From NCBI GenBank assembly GCA_003194525.1, contig NBIV01000210.1:62001-126000 (forward strand): 64,000 nucleotides of DNA, read 5' to 3'. The notes beneath the pieces were generated by a model. The model saw only the letters and a program-made list of their open reading frames with translations, made no database searches and had not been told where the DNA came from. Of the stretch, positions 39,701 to 51,431 are shown one piece after another (within the stretch, counting starts at the first letter, position 1; each line of letters starts with the position of its first letter). The position numbers and the translations under genes are program-made. This DNA is from Gracilariopsis chorda (Eukaryota; Rhodophyta; Florideophyceae; Gracilariales; Gracilariaceae).

Positions 39701-42700
39701 GTTTCCTGCGGAGAGAAAAGTATCTTTAACCAGATATGTTTTACCCTTATGTAGTAGTTAGACATCAAGGGCCCACAGTGAAGAAGAAGAAGGGGTTCGC
39801 ACCTTTGTTTATTAGAAGGAGGGTTTATCTCTAGAGGAGCAATGCTCGGGTGCTACCACGAGGGGTAGATGATGTAAATCCGCCAGCCTATACTGTCAAT
39901 ATATTGGTAAACAAGCTAGGATGAGGTGAGACCCGGGGCCTAAGACGAGGGTCCCGCGTGAAGAGTTAGAGGAAGGTTCCTTAATGGTATTTCACTGGTC
40001 AGTTGCAAGAGTTTCGCCTTCGGCACATGTATCGTGTTCTGGGTTTGTGTGTGTTAGGCTTCTTATCGCTCAGATCGATGTTGGAGTAAACTAGTTCTAA
40101 CTATACGCCACATATCAAGATCTTGATGGAAATTCAGCAAAATGGCCTTCCCATTGTAAATATCCTGCGCTGTAGATGACCTTGTAGATAAGCGAGGGCT
40201 CAACAACGCAAGCTGGAGTGTAGCAGACTCAGGGCGAAGTGGGAATTGAAGGGGATTCACAGGACTCTTTTAAGGTAAAACTCTTGGATGTTTTGTTTGC
40301 TGTGTTTTAGCAGACACGCACTGCAGAGATGCCGGCGAGCGCACCGCGCAGGACACATGCAGTTCCACCCGCCGAGCTGTGCCGACCTTCCGAAAAAGCT
40401 GCAAAAGGATATGAAGTCACGCCGGCCGGGAACGCCGAGTGGAGATGCGATTGGGTCCTATAGGGAAACTTAGCTGTCGAGTAGATAATTAGCTTTCTAC
40501 ATCCTAGAAACGACCCCGGGAGGTCCAAGCGATCGGTCATCTTGCCGGTCGCGGACCTGGGTGGAAAGTCGTGAAAAGGCCCCCGTCTAACTGCACGTAC
40601 GCAGTCGGTCACGAGCCTGTTGTCAGAAGAAGATCCAACAGCCGGTTCCCTGAATTTTTTCCGTCGAAGGAAGAGCTCCGAAGGAGCTTCTGGAGGGGGG
40701 TTTTTCAGGGGTTTCTCAGAGGAATACGCTTGGGTCGGATGATGGTACAAGCTACGCGCCGGTTCTTTTGTCTGAACTCGCCGATGATATGAAGATTGGG
40801 CGAAGGGACGTCGTCAATGGTTTCTATGGCGGCCAACGTGGTACTTGTGAAGCGCCTTGTCGTGGTGTGTCACTTAACCGACGATCTCTAGAGGGTGAAT
40901 GAAGAGGTGCAGAGAAGAAGGCGATAGTCGTCGGAAACGAAACGCTTCAGCGGTTGAAGACACCTACGGGACCTAATACTTTCTTCGTGTCATATGTAGC
41001 CCAGTGAGTGTAGCACGGCTACTGGTTTGTAGTTCGAGGCTACGGTATAGGAGTAAGTATTATAGGTTGTCGGGGTTCTTAGCAAACCCCCGCGCTACGA
41101 GGAATTAATGTATGCGTGTTCGTAAAAAGAGAAAGACTATATACACACACATTGCCCGAGAGCCGTTTTACTCACCTCTTTCGGGACTGCACGTGACCTT
41201 TACTCAAAACTCCTATCAGAATCACTTCAGAGTGCGATTGTGTTTCTCCAACAGGCTTCAATCGCTGCTGTTTCAGCCGATACTGTACTGGGTATTGCAG
41301 ATAAGGGTTAGAAACTCGACAGGCAGCGTACTATGCTTGGAACGACTCATGTTAAGGACTGAACTAAGCAAAGGTCACTTAACGAAAGCAATTCGGGCTT
41401 GCACTGTGGTGGACGGTATCTCTGTCATGTTTCAAATTGAACGAAAGCGACCAAAAAGAATGCTCCAGATGATATTCTCTGGGAAGCTTGGTGGCGAAAT
41501 CTAGCGGGAGAAGGAAAAGAAAGATCAGAGCAGATTGGCACTCCGCTGACTTCAGGTTTCAGAGAAATCGAGGATTTTCCGGAAACTGTATCTGAAGTTC
41601 AAGAAGGTAAGTCATGTGGAAACTTGGTCACCATTTATCGACAGGAGTTGAGAACATGTGCTACTTCTCAACTATAACTAGAGGGTTAAGCACACAGCTA
41701 ACGCTACAAGTAGATCTGGTGCAGTCTACAAATTAATCTGGGAAAAGGAAGGGAAGGGGAGCAAGGGGAGTTAAAGGAAAAAGGGATGAAGGGTTTTAAG
41801 GGATACGGAAAAGGATATGGCTAGAAAAAGGAAGCAAAGTACACTATGACACAAGTTAGCCTAAACAAAAAGAGGCGTTCGTAACCGGTGCATTAACACT
41901 CAACCCAGAGTGCAATGCTTCTGGCCCTTTTCACTTCATGCCGTCTTGAACTGTGCCATAATGCGTCCACATACGGTAGGCTCAACTAGTCTTCTCAGAA
42001 GGGGAGGGGAGCGGAAGGAAAAAGGGGTGCAATGGTCAAGGGTAGACGTTAACGAGACATGGGCAGCAGAGGGAGAAATGGGAGAAGGGGAGGGGGATCA
42101 TACCAAAAAGGAGGCTATTGACAGCATGGGTATGAAAGGAGAAAGAAGAGGAGGAAAAGGAGGGAAGGGATAGAGAGGAGAAAACGGAAGTGATAGCAAA
42201 TGTCCTACTGGACATCTGGTTCAACAGCTTAAACGTCGAGCGGGGAACCAGAGCGTCAGGAGCAGGATGTCGCAAAACTGAGCAAGTTTGACGTGGTTGA
42301 AGAACCACGCCAACACCATTCAAGTATTGTTGAATCCATGTCACCAAAGAGAGTTAACTCGGAAACAACTCTGGCCACGTCCTGACGTCGGTAGGTAAAG
42401 AAAATAAACAGCCCAACATTCCGAAGGACAAAGAAACCTGAAACCCGAAAGACGTCGTTAAGAGGGTTGAAGGAATTAATGAGGAGAGCGCGCTTGTGGG
42501 CAGGAGAGCGATAGAACCGAGAACAAAGGCTTGCAGATACGAGACGGGTTCCGAAGCATGAAACAAATCGCAATCCTTCACATGAAGATTCATCAGCATT
42601 TAGGGTGAACCCAGTGAATTGTTGCGTAGTTACGGAAGCCCCAAAAGTATGTGGCGTTCAGGAACAGACAGGTGCCTCTTGTTAGACACCGACTGAGACC

Positions 42701-42845
42701 CATCCTTTGCGATAGGCTGAGACTGTGGTGGAAGCATAGAGGAGGAGTGAAGAGTAGGGAATATGATAGAGAAGGGGTACACGGGCTGCGATGCGCTTAG
42801 ACCCGCAGGGCAACCAAGAGAGTGCTGAGCAAAGCACGGTGCCAC
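36708..42845. other. Gene-poor block of about 6 kb
   Basis: No gene could be supported. Frames are short and interrupted. It holds a run of 16 C at 38364-38379, strongly purine-rich plus-strand DNA at about 41741-41840 and 42001-42180, and otherwise mixed AT-rich DNA. The minus frame 38162-38449 and plus frame 41112-41504 have no recognisable family. The block is probably decayed repeats between two gene islands. Confidence 0.5.
38364..38379. repeat. Homopolymer run of 16 C
   Basis: Sixteen C in a row on the plus strand. Assembly length at such runs is uncertain. Confidence 0.85.
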
Positions 42846-44498
42846 TTATTGACCCCATCCGGGATTCCCGAATCCGGATGAATTGCCAAAGTTGAAGCCA
42901 CCTTCTGGAGCTTGATTCTGCACTCCGAACCCAAATTGTGATCCAGAGTTATCCGGGACAACTCCTTCAATCTCTTCCTCGTCTTCTGCTTGGAAGAAAA
43001 CTTCCAAGATTCGGATTGCTTTCTCATACACTTCCTGGTTAGAGTGCTGTTGCAAGCCTTCAATTTTATCAAGCCCGCCAATAGCTTCAATGTCACGGGC
43101 ATACTCGTTGAAGTCTGAACCTGAGGTATCCTTCTCCTTTTGACCCACACGAAGAATGTTCTCAAGTCCTTCCAATGCAACTCCGACTATTCGGACGTCA
43201 TGGGCGTTGAGCAAGTTGCACAAAGGCTCAATGGCACCCTGGCTGACAAGATACTTGATCTGTTGCAAGGTTCCTCCAGAAGTGGCGTTCGAGATGGCCC
43301 ATGCAGATTCCTTCTTAATATCGAAGTCAGCGTGGGTGAGAACATTAATGAGCGGAGGAATAATGTTCGCTTCAATAACAGCTTGAATCTGCTCCTTGTT
43401 GCCGGCCGTGATGTTGGAAATTGTCCAACAAGCCTCCTTGCGAATGGACTTCTTAGCGGAGTTGAGCAAGTTGAGAAGACAAGGCAGTGCAGCGCTGTTG
43501 ATTACGAATTGAGTCTGCATGTCATCACCAGTGACAATGTTACCAACGGTGCGGAGCGCTGGCGTCTGCACAGAGACGCTTTGATGAAGCAAAAGCTCTA
43601 CCAGGCGCTTGACAACACCACTCTCGACAACGGCAGTAATCTTATCGTTGCTTCCGTCTGAAAGATAAGAGAGAGCCCAGCAAGCATCAGTAAGAACCTC
43701 TTCATCATCAAAGTACAACACATGGGCCAGAGTGGCCAAGGCAGGGCGAACCATTTCGAAGTCTGGAGCAGGCTTGCCACGGCAAAAGTTAGAGAGCGTC
43801 CAAGTGGCGTTCCTTAACATGGTAACCTTTGAATCACCGCTAAGCTGAGCCAGGAGCGGGTGCAGAGCACCAGCTTCCAGCACAAGATCACGACAAGCCG
43901 CAGAATCACCGGCAATATTTCCAAGTGCCCATACTGCCTGTTCCCTTACGTCATCATAGGGAGAGTTGAGAAGGTAAACGAAGACAGGAACAGCTCCACT
44001 ATCAATTACGACTTTGGTATGTGCTGAGGTTCCGGAGGCAATATTGGTAAGAGACCAAGCGGCTTCGAACTGGAGTTGTGGTTCATTGTTCTGCTTGAGG
44101 AATTGTACGAAGCGCGGGACGACATCCTGTGCAATAACTTCAGCAATTGGTGGGTTCTTCTCTATAGACAGTAGGCGACGAAACTCGAGAGTGGCCTGGA
44201 TCTGATCGGCCGGATCGTCTGAGAAGACACCGGCCACCATGGCAGGGAGACGATGGTGGAACTGAACGGCTAATGGTGTGTTTGAGTCGGTAGTTGAAAT
44301 GGGTTCGGCATCGGCGCTGGATGGATAGGCGGAGGACATGTTGAGACGTTCTCGACGTTTCTTCATGAGATTTTCCTCACGTTTTGCCTTGCGGATGCCC
44401 ACAAGATTGTCCTCACGTTGACGACGCGCTTCATCACGGTCGATGGCTTTTTTGAAGCGGCCCTTGCGCAAGTCCTGTTTAGTGACTCGTTCCGACAT
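42846..44498 (-). CDS. Importin subunit alpha
   Basis: A 550-aa nuclear import adaptor. The start at 44498 gives the classic importin-beta-binding domain ([20 protein letters not shown], then [19 protein letters not shown]). About ten armadillo repeats follow, with the NLS-binding Trp/Asn ladders visible ([80 protein letters not shown]). The C-terminal end is acidic, then Gly/Phe/Asn-rich, the CAS/exportin-2 contact region. It matches the alpha-1 group. Intronless, and the frame upstream of the start is spurious. Confidence 0.97.
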   Translation of the reverse strand: MSERVTKQDLRKGRFKKAIDRDEARRQREDNLVGIRKAKREENLMKKRRERLNMSSAYPSSADAEPISTTDSNTPLAVQFHHRLPAMVAGVFSDDPADQIQATLEFRRLLSIEKNPPIAEVIAQDVVPRFVQFLKQNNEPQLQFEAAWSLTNIASGTSAHTKVVIDSGAVPVFVYLLNSPYDDVREQAVWALGNIAGDSAACRDLVLEAGALHPLLAQLSGDSKVTMLRNATWTLSNFCRGKPAPDFEMVRPALATLAHVLYFDDEEVLTDACWALSYLSDGSNDKITAVVESGVVKRLVELLLHQSVSVQTPALRTVGNIVTGDDMQTQFVINSAALPCLLNLLNSAKKSIRKEACWTISNITAGNKEQIQAVIEANIIPPLINVLTHADFDIKKESAWAISNATSGGTLQQIKYLVSQGAIEPLCNLLNAHDVRIVGVALEGLENILRVGQKEKDTSGSDFNEYARDIEAIGGLDKIEGLQQHSNQEVYEKAIRILEVFFQAEDEEEIEGVVPDNSGSQFGFGVQNQAPEGGFNFGNSSGFGNPGWGQ

Positions 44499-45503
44499 GG
44501 TGGGAGAGTGGAACGTAAGAGATAAGAAACGGTTGTGGAAGGGGGTAACGCTGTGAGATGGCGTTGAAAAGAGGCCACAGACGTCAAGTGAGAGAACAAT
44601 AAGCAAGAGATGAAGTAAGAAGAAAGGACAAGAAAGGTGTTGAGAAGAGTAGGATCTGGGCTATGGACAAGGTGGCAAAGTGTGCACAGAAGAAGCAAGA
44701 GCTGCTGAAGAGGGAGGTGAGGCGGAGGATGCAAAAGGCGGACAAGAGCGTGAGGGTGGAAGGCAGCGCTCAACAGGGGCGCTCCTTAGGGGCGGGGTTA
44801 AGGGCAGCTGGTGGGTAGCGGAGAAAGGGTTGGTACGCAGACTGATGCAGCGCTCCGAGGCGCATGTGAAGCGCTGAATGTTACTGCGAAACGAAAGCCT
44901 ATCTGTGCGTGCGCGACGGGGCGGCGACGCGCCGATTTCAACTTTTCACAGTTGCAGCGTGTGCCACACTGTCTCACAACGCGTGTTTGGCAGCGCCACG
45001 TGCCCACGAGTGGCGGTCGCAAGCGCTCAAAACGGGGCTGAATGCACGTTTAGTTCCAGCGGCGGCGATGACGGCACACGCGTCTTGCGTGGCGCCCGTC
45101 TCTCATCGATGCACTTTGCACACCTCGCGAGAGCGCACTCCTTACGTGGACACCCACCCGACCGCTCCTCTCCAGCACGCTGCACGTCCGACAAGCTCCC
45201 AACTTCCACACGTGTGACCTTTGGATGCGTATTCAACGTGTGACCATGCCATTGGTTTGCCACGGCAGTCGTACATTGCCTCACCTGCGGCAGAGCAATT
45301 CATGGCGTTGAACCTCTTCAGCCACTCGCACGCGCTCAATATCTACTTCAACATTAGCCGCACAGCACGCCGCACGCCTCGAACAAGTTATACATCCTTA
45401 TCGGTAAGCGTTTCAGTCATCCACTCGTTCAGAAGACCCACGTCTCTGCCAATTCGCGCTCTCTCGCTATCCTCTTCGATCCAGCACCTACTCATCCACT
45501 GCC
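44499..45503. promoter_or_regulatory. Upstream region of divergent importin alpha and BSD2-like genes
   Basis: About 1 kb between divergent start codons. The importin side is purine-rich on the plus strand; the BSD2-like side is C/T-rich. No gene is supported inside. Confidence 0.4.
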
Positions 45504-46067
45504 ATGGCCCATCTGGCCCCAGCCTCCATCTCTCCAACCGCTCTGCGCCGCTCCCCTGGCACTTCCTGTCCAGCCTTTCTCGCTCCATTTGTCTCCCCGT
45601 CATCTCAGTCCGTGCTTCCTTGCCGCCCCGTCTCCAGATGCCCTCGTCGCCGCCATCTGCTAGTAATGAAACTCGAGAACCCCTCCGGCTCCACCCCCAC
45701 AAACTCCGCTCAAATACACCATTCATGGCGCGTGTACAGTCGCCCCGGAAATCTCTGCGTTGTCTGTGGCGGCAAGGGTGAAACCCGCTGTCTGTACTGC
45801 TACGGGGAAGGCACAGTCCGGATCGGCCCAGAAACTGGTAGGGACACACTAGATTGTCCGCACTGTGCCGGTGCGGGAGTTGAGATTTGCATTCGCTGCG
45901 AAGGAAGTGGCAAGCGTCCCACCACAAGATACGACACCGAAACAAAGCAAATCGTTGCCAATATAACCAACCAACAAGTTAACCAGATGGACCTCCCGTC
46001 AGACCCTAATCAGGACGAACCAGTCCCTGCTGACCCCGAGCCAGCTGCCAATGGCCTTCCCCTGTAA
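45504..46067 (+). CDS. Plastid DnaJ-type zinc-finger protein (BSD2-like)
   Basis: A 187-aa protein without a J domain. Residues 1-55 are rich in Ser/Pro/Arg/Ala and nearly free of acids, as in a plastid transit peptide. Four CxxCxGxG-type motifs then form two zinc sites: CVVCGGKG, CLYCYGEG, CPHCAGAG and CIRCEGSG. This compact unit matches the BSD2/PSA2/LQY1 group of thylakoid or stromal assembly chaperones (BSD2 itself acts in Rubisco assembly). The acidic Asp/Pro tail is not part of the fold. Which of these roles applies cannot be told from sequence. Confidence 0.8.
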   Translation: MAHLAPASISPTALRRSPGTSCPAFLAPFVSPSSQSVLPCRPVSRCPRRRHLLVMKLENPSGSTPTNSAQIHHSWRVYSRPGNLCVVCGGKGETRCLYCYGEGTVRIGPETGRDTLDCPHCAGAGVEICIRCEGSGKRPTTRYDTETKQIVANITNQQVNQMDLPSDPNQDEPVPADPEPAANGLPL

Positions 46068-46909
46068 CTCTTCTTTCGACCTTCTTCAGTTTTGTTCACT
46101 GCGCCTCCACATTGTATTTGCATCATTGCATTTTGGGATCATAACGAAACATGCATTCGGTACCTTAGTGTATATTGACGCGCTCTGCTGTCGACATGCC
46201 TACAAGTCTGTATTGCTCAATGGCGCATTTCCTGTACATTTGATGCGCAGCTATGTGTTAAATCTGCAAACTCGTAACCAAGTCACGACATTCCGCAAAT
46301 CAGTTCAATCTCTAATCCATCTCTTCAAGTACCAATGGTACCACATTCAATTCCGCCGCAATAGCATCACAGAATCGGGCCCCGCCACACCAACCAAATA
46401 ACATATTTTGTATTATAACGCGGACGCGTTCGTCGTCACCAACAGAACACGGTGACGGCGTACAGACGCCAACGCCCATTTGTGCCACCCACTGTTGACC
46501 GATTCGTTGTATTCTGGGATCATGCTGCACCAAGGGAGCGGGCTTGATGATCATTTCAGTGTAGATACAACCTTTCGGGGTGCAGACCGAGTACCAGCAA
46601 TCCAATTATATAGAGATTCGATTAGCCCTTCACTATTAGCAAGAGTCAAGCACACAGAGAATCTACCTCCTCCCTCAAGCCGCGTTATGCCGACGTTCTT
46701 CTGCGAAGCACTAACAGCATCACTTGTGTAAATCGCATACAACAACTATTGATTCAAGGTCATCATATCGTTAAGGGTACACTTTTTGCTACACAATAGC
46801 CCAACACTGCCCAAAAGGTATGACTCAGACGACGAAGCGAAGCGGGATTCTGCACAGCGGATAGCTGCTCAGCTTCCAAAATGCAGGCGGAACGACAAGG
46901 ATGATGGTA
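46068..46909. other. Intergenic with a broken coding-like stretch
   Basis: No intact gene. On the minus strand, 46740 down to 46312 reads like coding sequence in two successive frames without an ATG-led start. It may be a gene fragment. See findings. Confidence 0.4.
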
Positions 46910-47838
46910 TCAAAGGAAGAACCTTCTTCTGTTGATGTCGGTCTTCGTCTGCCATCGGAATTCATGCTCTGCAACATCTGGATGCTGAAACACCCCCTTC
47001 TGCAACGCCCTCAGTTTGAGTGTAAAACGTGGTCCGAGCTCTTGTAATCGAGCTTTATCCCGATTCGCACTGAACACGTAGCGATGAAAACGGAAGAAGA
47101 TGAAATCGCGCTGATTGTGAAAGGTGGCCACCTGACGTCCTATAAAGTTTGGAGCATGACAAAACAAGGAGCCCAACATCCTTGCCACCCGCAAGCCAAG
47201 AGATGTGCTGAACTTGTTAAGAATAACTTCTGGTTTGTGACCAGTGCATCGACCATGGCCAGGGATCTTCTCTGTTGGCACGAACGAGGATATCTTGTAA
47301 ATGGCAGTCGGCCCGGTTGGCAAATGGATATGGGTGAGAGTGGATAAAGCTCTCTTATCCTCCTTTATGACCAACACATCTGTGAAGTTCTTCTCGGCGG
47401 CTTTGGTACAAAACTCGGATATTGATGCATCCAGTCGCTCAAAATAGGTGGCGCCGAGAAAAAACGGGAAGCACTTGTCTAACGAAATCGAGGGAAACGT
47501 TTGTGGGTTTGAGCCCCGTGGTGATAGCGATGGATGGGTTTTTTTTCTCCAGCTAGAACAAGGGTGAATTCGTCGTTGATGGCGAGAGCTTGCTCGCGTG
47601 TGAGCGGTTGACCGGTTTCATCGTCGTATATTCTGGATGATTCTATTGTGCGCGGTTGAGGCTTTTCGGGGGCAGCATCTCCGAGTTGTTCTTCCTCATT
47701 TTGACGTTTTCGACGGCGCTCGGCCTTTTCTTTCTTCTGCTGGCGCTGACGACGGGTGCGCAGTGTGGATTTGACGATCCTGTTCTTTGAGGAGGCTATG
47801 CGCAGCAGGGTATGGTCCGGTTGCTTCTCTTCAGACAT
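46910..47838 (-). pseudogene. RPF1: Ribosome production factor 1, two frameshifts
   Basis: The gene for the Brix-domain 60S biogenesis factor RPF1 is here in three frames. The N-terminal part (47838-47479) has the basic coiled start and APEKPQPRTIESSRIYDDE. A middle part (about 47546-47460) in a second frame supplies the expected AITTGLKPTN strand. The C-terminal part (to 46910) is well conserved: LPTGPTAIYKISS, then RQVATFHNQRDFIFFRFHRY and ELGPRFTLKLRALQKG. The two breaks fall at a run of eight T (47539-47546) and a run of six A (47459-47464, plus strand). Apart from these, no stop or loss of key residues is seen. It could be a recent pseudogene or homopolymer errors in the assembly of a working gene. 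Confidence 0.85.
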
Positions 47839-48366
47839 TGGGACTGCAGCTGAATGAAATGGTTCTGGCGCACGGGAGCGACCGGCGTGGATGTTGGGGA
47901 AGAATGCTGGGTGGGCTTTTCGCTTCGGAGCAGCCGCTTGTTCCCGACGACGGAAGGAAAACCATCATATATAAAACGAATATAGAAAAGTTTGGGGCAT
48001 ATACCGAAAAGTATTGCTATTTATCGTGCAATGAACCTCTGACAAGCGTTGGCGAGTTGGACCAAATGAAGAGAATAAAGCTGACGTTATGCGGTGGCCG
48101 CTCGTGCGCACAGCTGTGCGAACATGACCGAGTGCAGTTGTTCATCAATCGCCAGCCCGTCAATGATCCGCAACGTGGGCGAGTGCCATTGCATGATGCA
48201 ACTTCTGCACGCCGCATCTATCCACACCCCGTATCCATGTCCCAGCTTTCTCGTCGGTTCGCACTTCCACCAGACCCCCGCCACGCCCATTCTTCCCGAC
48301 CGTCTTCCCTTCCTCCCTCCCCCTCCCCCTCTCCCCCCGCGCCCAACAGTTTTTGCTCCCCATACA
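47839..48366. other. Upstream region of divergent RPF1 and hemerythrin-like genes
   Basis: About 530 bp between divergent starts. The right part is C/T-rich leader-like DNA. The hemerythrin-like frame is open further up (in-frame ATG at 48124), but that part is low complexity. Confidence 0.4.
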
Positions 48367-49560
48367 ATGCCGATTCTTTCCCCAACTCCGGCCTTATCCA
48401 CTTTGGCCAGTAACAATCCCGTCAGCCGTCTGCGCGAAGATCGCAATCCATTTCGCCGCTTTGGTCCACTCCGCCCACTCCCTCTGCTTCACGCTGCTCG
48501 CTCTGCCCTTGCTGCGCTTCGTTTCCTTCCCATCTTCACTCCCAGAAAAACGCTTGCTCGCTGGCGTTCGCAACGAGCTCTTCGAGCCGCAGCAAGGGAT
48601 GCAAGTCATGCTGTCAACAAACGTACGACCAAACATGAATTCCGGCTGAATGGGCTCACATGGCATAATCTCTACATCATACAAGACCTACGCCGGATTA
48701 ACATGTTTTTGCGCTACATCCAAACTCGTATGGACAAAGGTGACACCGCTGTATCCCATGCCATTGTCCCTTTGGAAAGGAGTTTCGCATTCCTGGCAGA
48801 CAATGTGTGGAGTGTTTACAACATTTTGGAGCGGGATGTTTTGTTCCCGTGGATAGCTCGGGGAGTTGAGCAACCTGCTGTGTCACGTGCTTTGCATATG
48901 TTTTCTAAGGAAAGGCAGCGCATTGAGAATGCAGCTGACCATGCTCATGAACGTCTTGCACGGCTCGTGTGCGCCACGGGGCATACGCACACATCTGCGG
49001 GTCCGTGCTCCTCGAATTCCACCTTCCGTGCCATTCGCAACAAGAGTTCCAGACGAAGGCACAAGTCGAAGACCCCGACCCGACATGTCAGGGGTGAGCA
49101 GGATGGAAAAGCGCGCAGTGAAAAGGCTGCGCTGAACCTTCGTCATGGATATCAGCCAGAAGAGGGAGCCAATCTTACTTTTTCCACCAGGCCCATAAAC
49201 GCAGACGACGTTAGACAAGCTGTCGTCGATATCACCAAAATCGTTGACGACTGTGAGAATCTGCACGAGACTAAATCCGGATTGCTTTATCCACTTATTG
49301 CTAACACGTTTCCCGAACGAGAACAATCACAACTTACCTTAACTCTGGTCTACTCGATGCGAAGCACGCTTGCCAAGTTCATCATCACCATTTATCACCA
49401 GGCCGTTGAAAAACAGTCTTCCAGATTGCATTGGAATCACTATAAACGAGAGGTTCCTCTGCCGATTCGCGTGTATACATCAGTTTGGAGGGCACGGCTG
49501 TACGATGACTCCCCGCTTGGCTGGTTAAGATCCACCAAACTAAGGGATATTACGAGATAA
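48367..49560 (+). CDS. Hemerythrin-like helical protein (tentative)
   Basis: A 397-aa protein from the ATG at 48367. The first 75 residues are Arg/Pro/Leu-rich and could be an organelle-targeting extension. The helical core has a WHNLYIIQDLRRINMFLRYI start, then YNILERDVLFPWI, and after a basic linker (RRRHKSKTPTR) a second set ending HETKSGLLYPLIANTFPERE. The His near the start of helix 1 and the Glu-x-x-LFPxI pairs recall the HHE/hemerythrin four-helix bundle, which binds a di-iron site. Not all metal ligands could be placed, so iron binding is uncertain. The assignment is by pattern only. Confidence 0.4.
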   Translation: MPILSPTPALSTLASNNPVSRLREDRNPFRRFGPLRPLPLLHAARSALAALRFLPIFTPRKTLARWRSQRALRAAARDASHAVNKRTTKHEFRLNGLTWHNLYIIQDLRRINMFLRYIQTRMDKGDTAVSHAIVPLERSFAFLADNVWSVYNILERDVLFPWIARGVEQPAVSRALHMFSKERQRIENAADHAHERLARLVCATGHTHTSAGPCSSNSTFRAIRNKSSRRRHKSKTPTRHVRGEQDGKARSEKAALNLRHGYQPEEGANLTFSTRPINADDVRQAVVDITKIVDDCENLHETKSGLLYPLIANTFPEREQSQLTLTLVYSMRSTLAKFIITIYHQAVEKQSSRLHWNHYKREVPLPIRVYTSVWRARLYDDSPLGWLRSTKLRDITR

Positions 49561-49711
49561 ATGTCAGTTCGTTGATGAGTGTAATACGGTGGTGGTATTT
49601 TTTCAAGACAAGTTCGTGTGCGGAGTGAGAGCTCTTCGCGCTCATGGAATACTAAGCAATGGTATCGCTTCTGTGCGTGGGAGCAAACACATAACAACTA
49701 AATGCTCATGT

Positions 49712-50230
49712 TCAGAACGTGACTGTTAACTTTCTAGCAACCTCTGGTACGTCCAAAGCCGTTGTAAACTCGTCTCTTGAAATGCGTCCGTCGCCATCAG
49801 TATCAGCGTCTGCAATAACTTTGACAGCCACGTCAGTAAGCGTGCGTTGATCAATGTGATCGCCCACTAGCATTCTCAAAATCTTCTCTAGATCGTCGCT
49901 AGATATGAAGCCGTCTTCGTCTACATCGTATAAGCGAAAGGTAAAGTCAATCTTTGTCGATGGTTGCGCGCCGGAACTGAACGCCCCGATGTTGGTTACA
50001 AACTGTTGAAAATTGACGTTTTCAAACATGGACACGAGTCGGGGATGCAACGGATTCATGGCGAGTTCGGGCACCATGAGTAAGTTCCTGGTATCCAGCG
50101 TACCAGACTGCTTACGGTCCAGCTGTTGAAAGCGTTTGTAGAGACGCTTCACTTCCGACTGCTGCAAATTGGTTTGACGTGAAATCTCCTCGATTTCTTC
50201 AGAGAGTAGAGCAGATGTATTCGCTCCCAT
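49712..50230 (-). CDS. CHP1: Calcineurin B-homologous calcium sensor (CHP1-like)
   Basis: A 172-aa EF-hand protein, the length of calcineurin B and CHP. The start at 50230 gives MGANTS, an N-myristoylation site. The N-terminal LLSEEIEEISRQT, then EVKRLYKRFQQLD, follows CHP1 rather than calcineurin B. The first two EF-hands are degenerate (DRKQSGTLDTRN is the best of them). EF3 (DVDEDGFISSDD) and EF4 (DADTDGDGRISRDE) have full calcium ligands. CHP1 controls Na+/H+ exchangers and membrane traffic in animals. A calcineurin B role is less likely but not excluded. Confidence 0.85.
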   Translation of the reverse strand: MGANTSALLSEEIEEISRQTNLQQSEVKRLYKRFQQLDRKQSGTLDTRNLLMVPELAMNPLHPRLVSMFENVNFQQFVTNIGAFSSGAQPSTKIDFTFRLYDVDEDGFISSDDLEKILRMLVGDHIDQRTLTDVAVKVIADADTDGDGRISRDEFTTALDVPEVARKLTVTF

Positions 50231-51431
50231 GATGACGCGGTAGCAGGCAGGTGTAGTATGAAGTTCGTCTTGTGAGACATGGAACAGGAAGTGAGTGATT
50301 GCTGGTCTCAAGCCGAGCCGATCACGTTCCGATTCGGACGTCCCGAACGCGGCGGAATGAGCAGAGGGATGGAGAGCAGTGGACCAGAAGGATTCCAAAA
50401 AAAAGCAACGTGAGCCGGGAACCGCTTCAAAACCAGAAAATGGTGTCTTGTTTGGCTCTACAGCCTGTTCCGCACAACGCGGCACTGGTGTGAGGGGCGA
50501 AGAAAAGAAAGCTTCTGAGAAGAGTGCACGTTCCACGTATCGAAAGGTTAACGATAACCGGAAGTGGCATTCCGAAAAGCCCTACCTTGCGCTGTTAGAG
50601 GCGCATTTGAAAACTGCGAATTATTGGTAGAAGGGCGGAGAATGGGAGCTCTTTACATAGATGTACCGACAGAAGGCGTTCGGATGTCAACGATGCTTTT
50701 CTCGCGACAAAGCTGCCTTGGGGCATCCGCATTATACGACCGGTATTTATCCTTTACAGCGAGAAAGAAATGGTGGGAACGGATTTTATGTGCACGTGGG
50801 AGGCGGCCCGGGGAGCGCGTTGAGATTGTGAAGGTAGTATGATCGGGGGGGGGGGGCTGCTGGTATGCCACATCCACAATCTTGTGTAGCTTCGCGGAGG
50901 ATTGTATCTATCGGCGACAGGTATCGTTGGCATATATAGATACCAAGGGTGCAAAGGCCGCGGGCAGCTCTAAAACGGCCTAACGCTGCTCTTTTGCCGC
51001 AGCCAAAGGTATCTAACCGTACTGGTTGAGAGTGCAGCTTTATACAAAACTGATGTCGGTGTAGAGCAGTCCGCGACATGTAGCGTTCTAGTGCACCAGG
51101 CAAGGTGCCCTATGGGCCATTGGCAGCGCGGTGCGGGCACTGGCGCAGATTTGAACTCAGTTGCTTTGTTGACGTGATGCAGCGGTGCGCCATGCCAACA
51201 AACGTTACAAGCAAAGACGAGCGCTTTTCAAAAATAGAAAAACCAGCCGCGATGCATGCGCTTTCGCACGAACCATCTTAGGTCTTTTCGCTCGCGTCCA
51301 CCAACTCGAGACGATCATCCCACATATACCCCACGGTATGTGCCTCCACTCGAGCCTTCTCGTGCCCGTCTAGAACCTTTGCGTTTTCTCGACATGACAA
51401 CCATCTCTTTCTAGTCCCCAACTAGGCCACC
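50231..51431. other. Upstream region of divergent CHP1-like and DnaJ-CTD genes
   Basis: About 1.2 kb with no supported gene. It contains a run of 12 G at 50845-50856. The last 150 bp before 51432 are C/T-rich, as in leaders of this genome. Confidence 0.4.

Noticed and set aside
40307..40750. 147-codon minus-strand frame in the gene-poor block
   Set aside because: Mixed composition, no family pattern, isolated among stops. It may be a decayed repeat but could not be supported.
41112..41504. 130-codon plus-strand frame in the gene-poor block
   Set aside because: No domain, no plausible upstream region, odd composition.
51120..51180. Possible tRNA (TTTGAACTC-like segment)
   Set aside because: No cloverleaf could be drawn on either strand; the stem partners do not pair.
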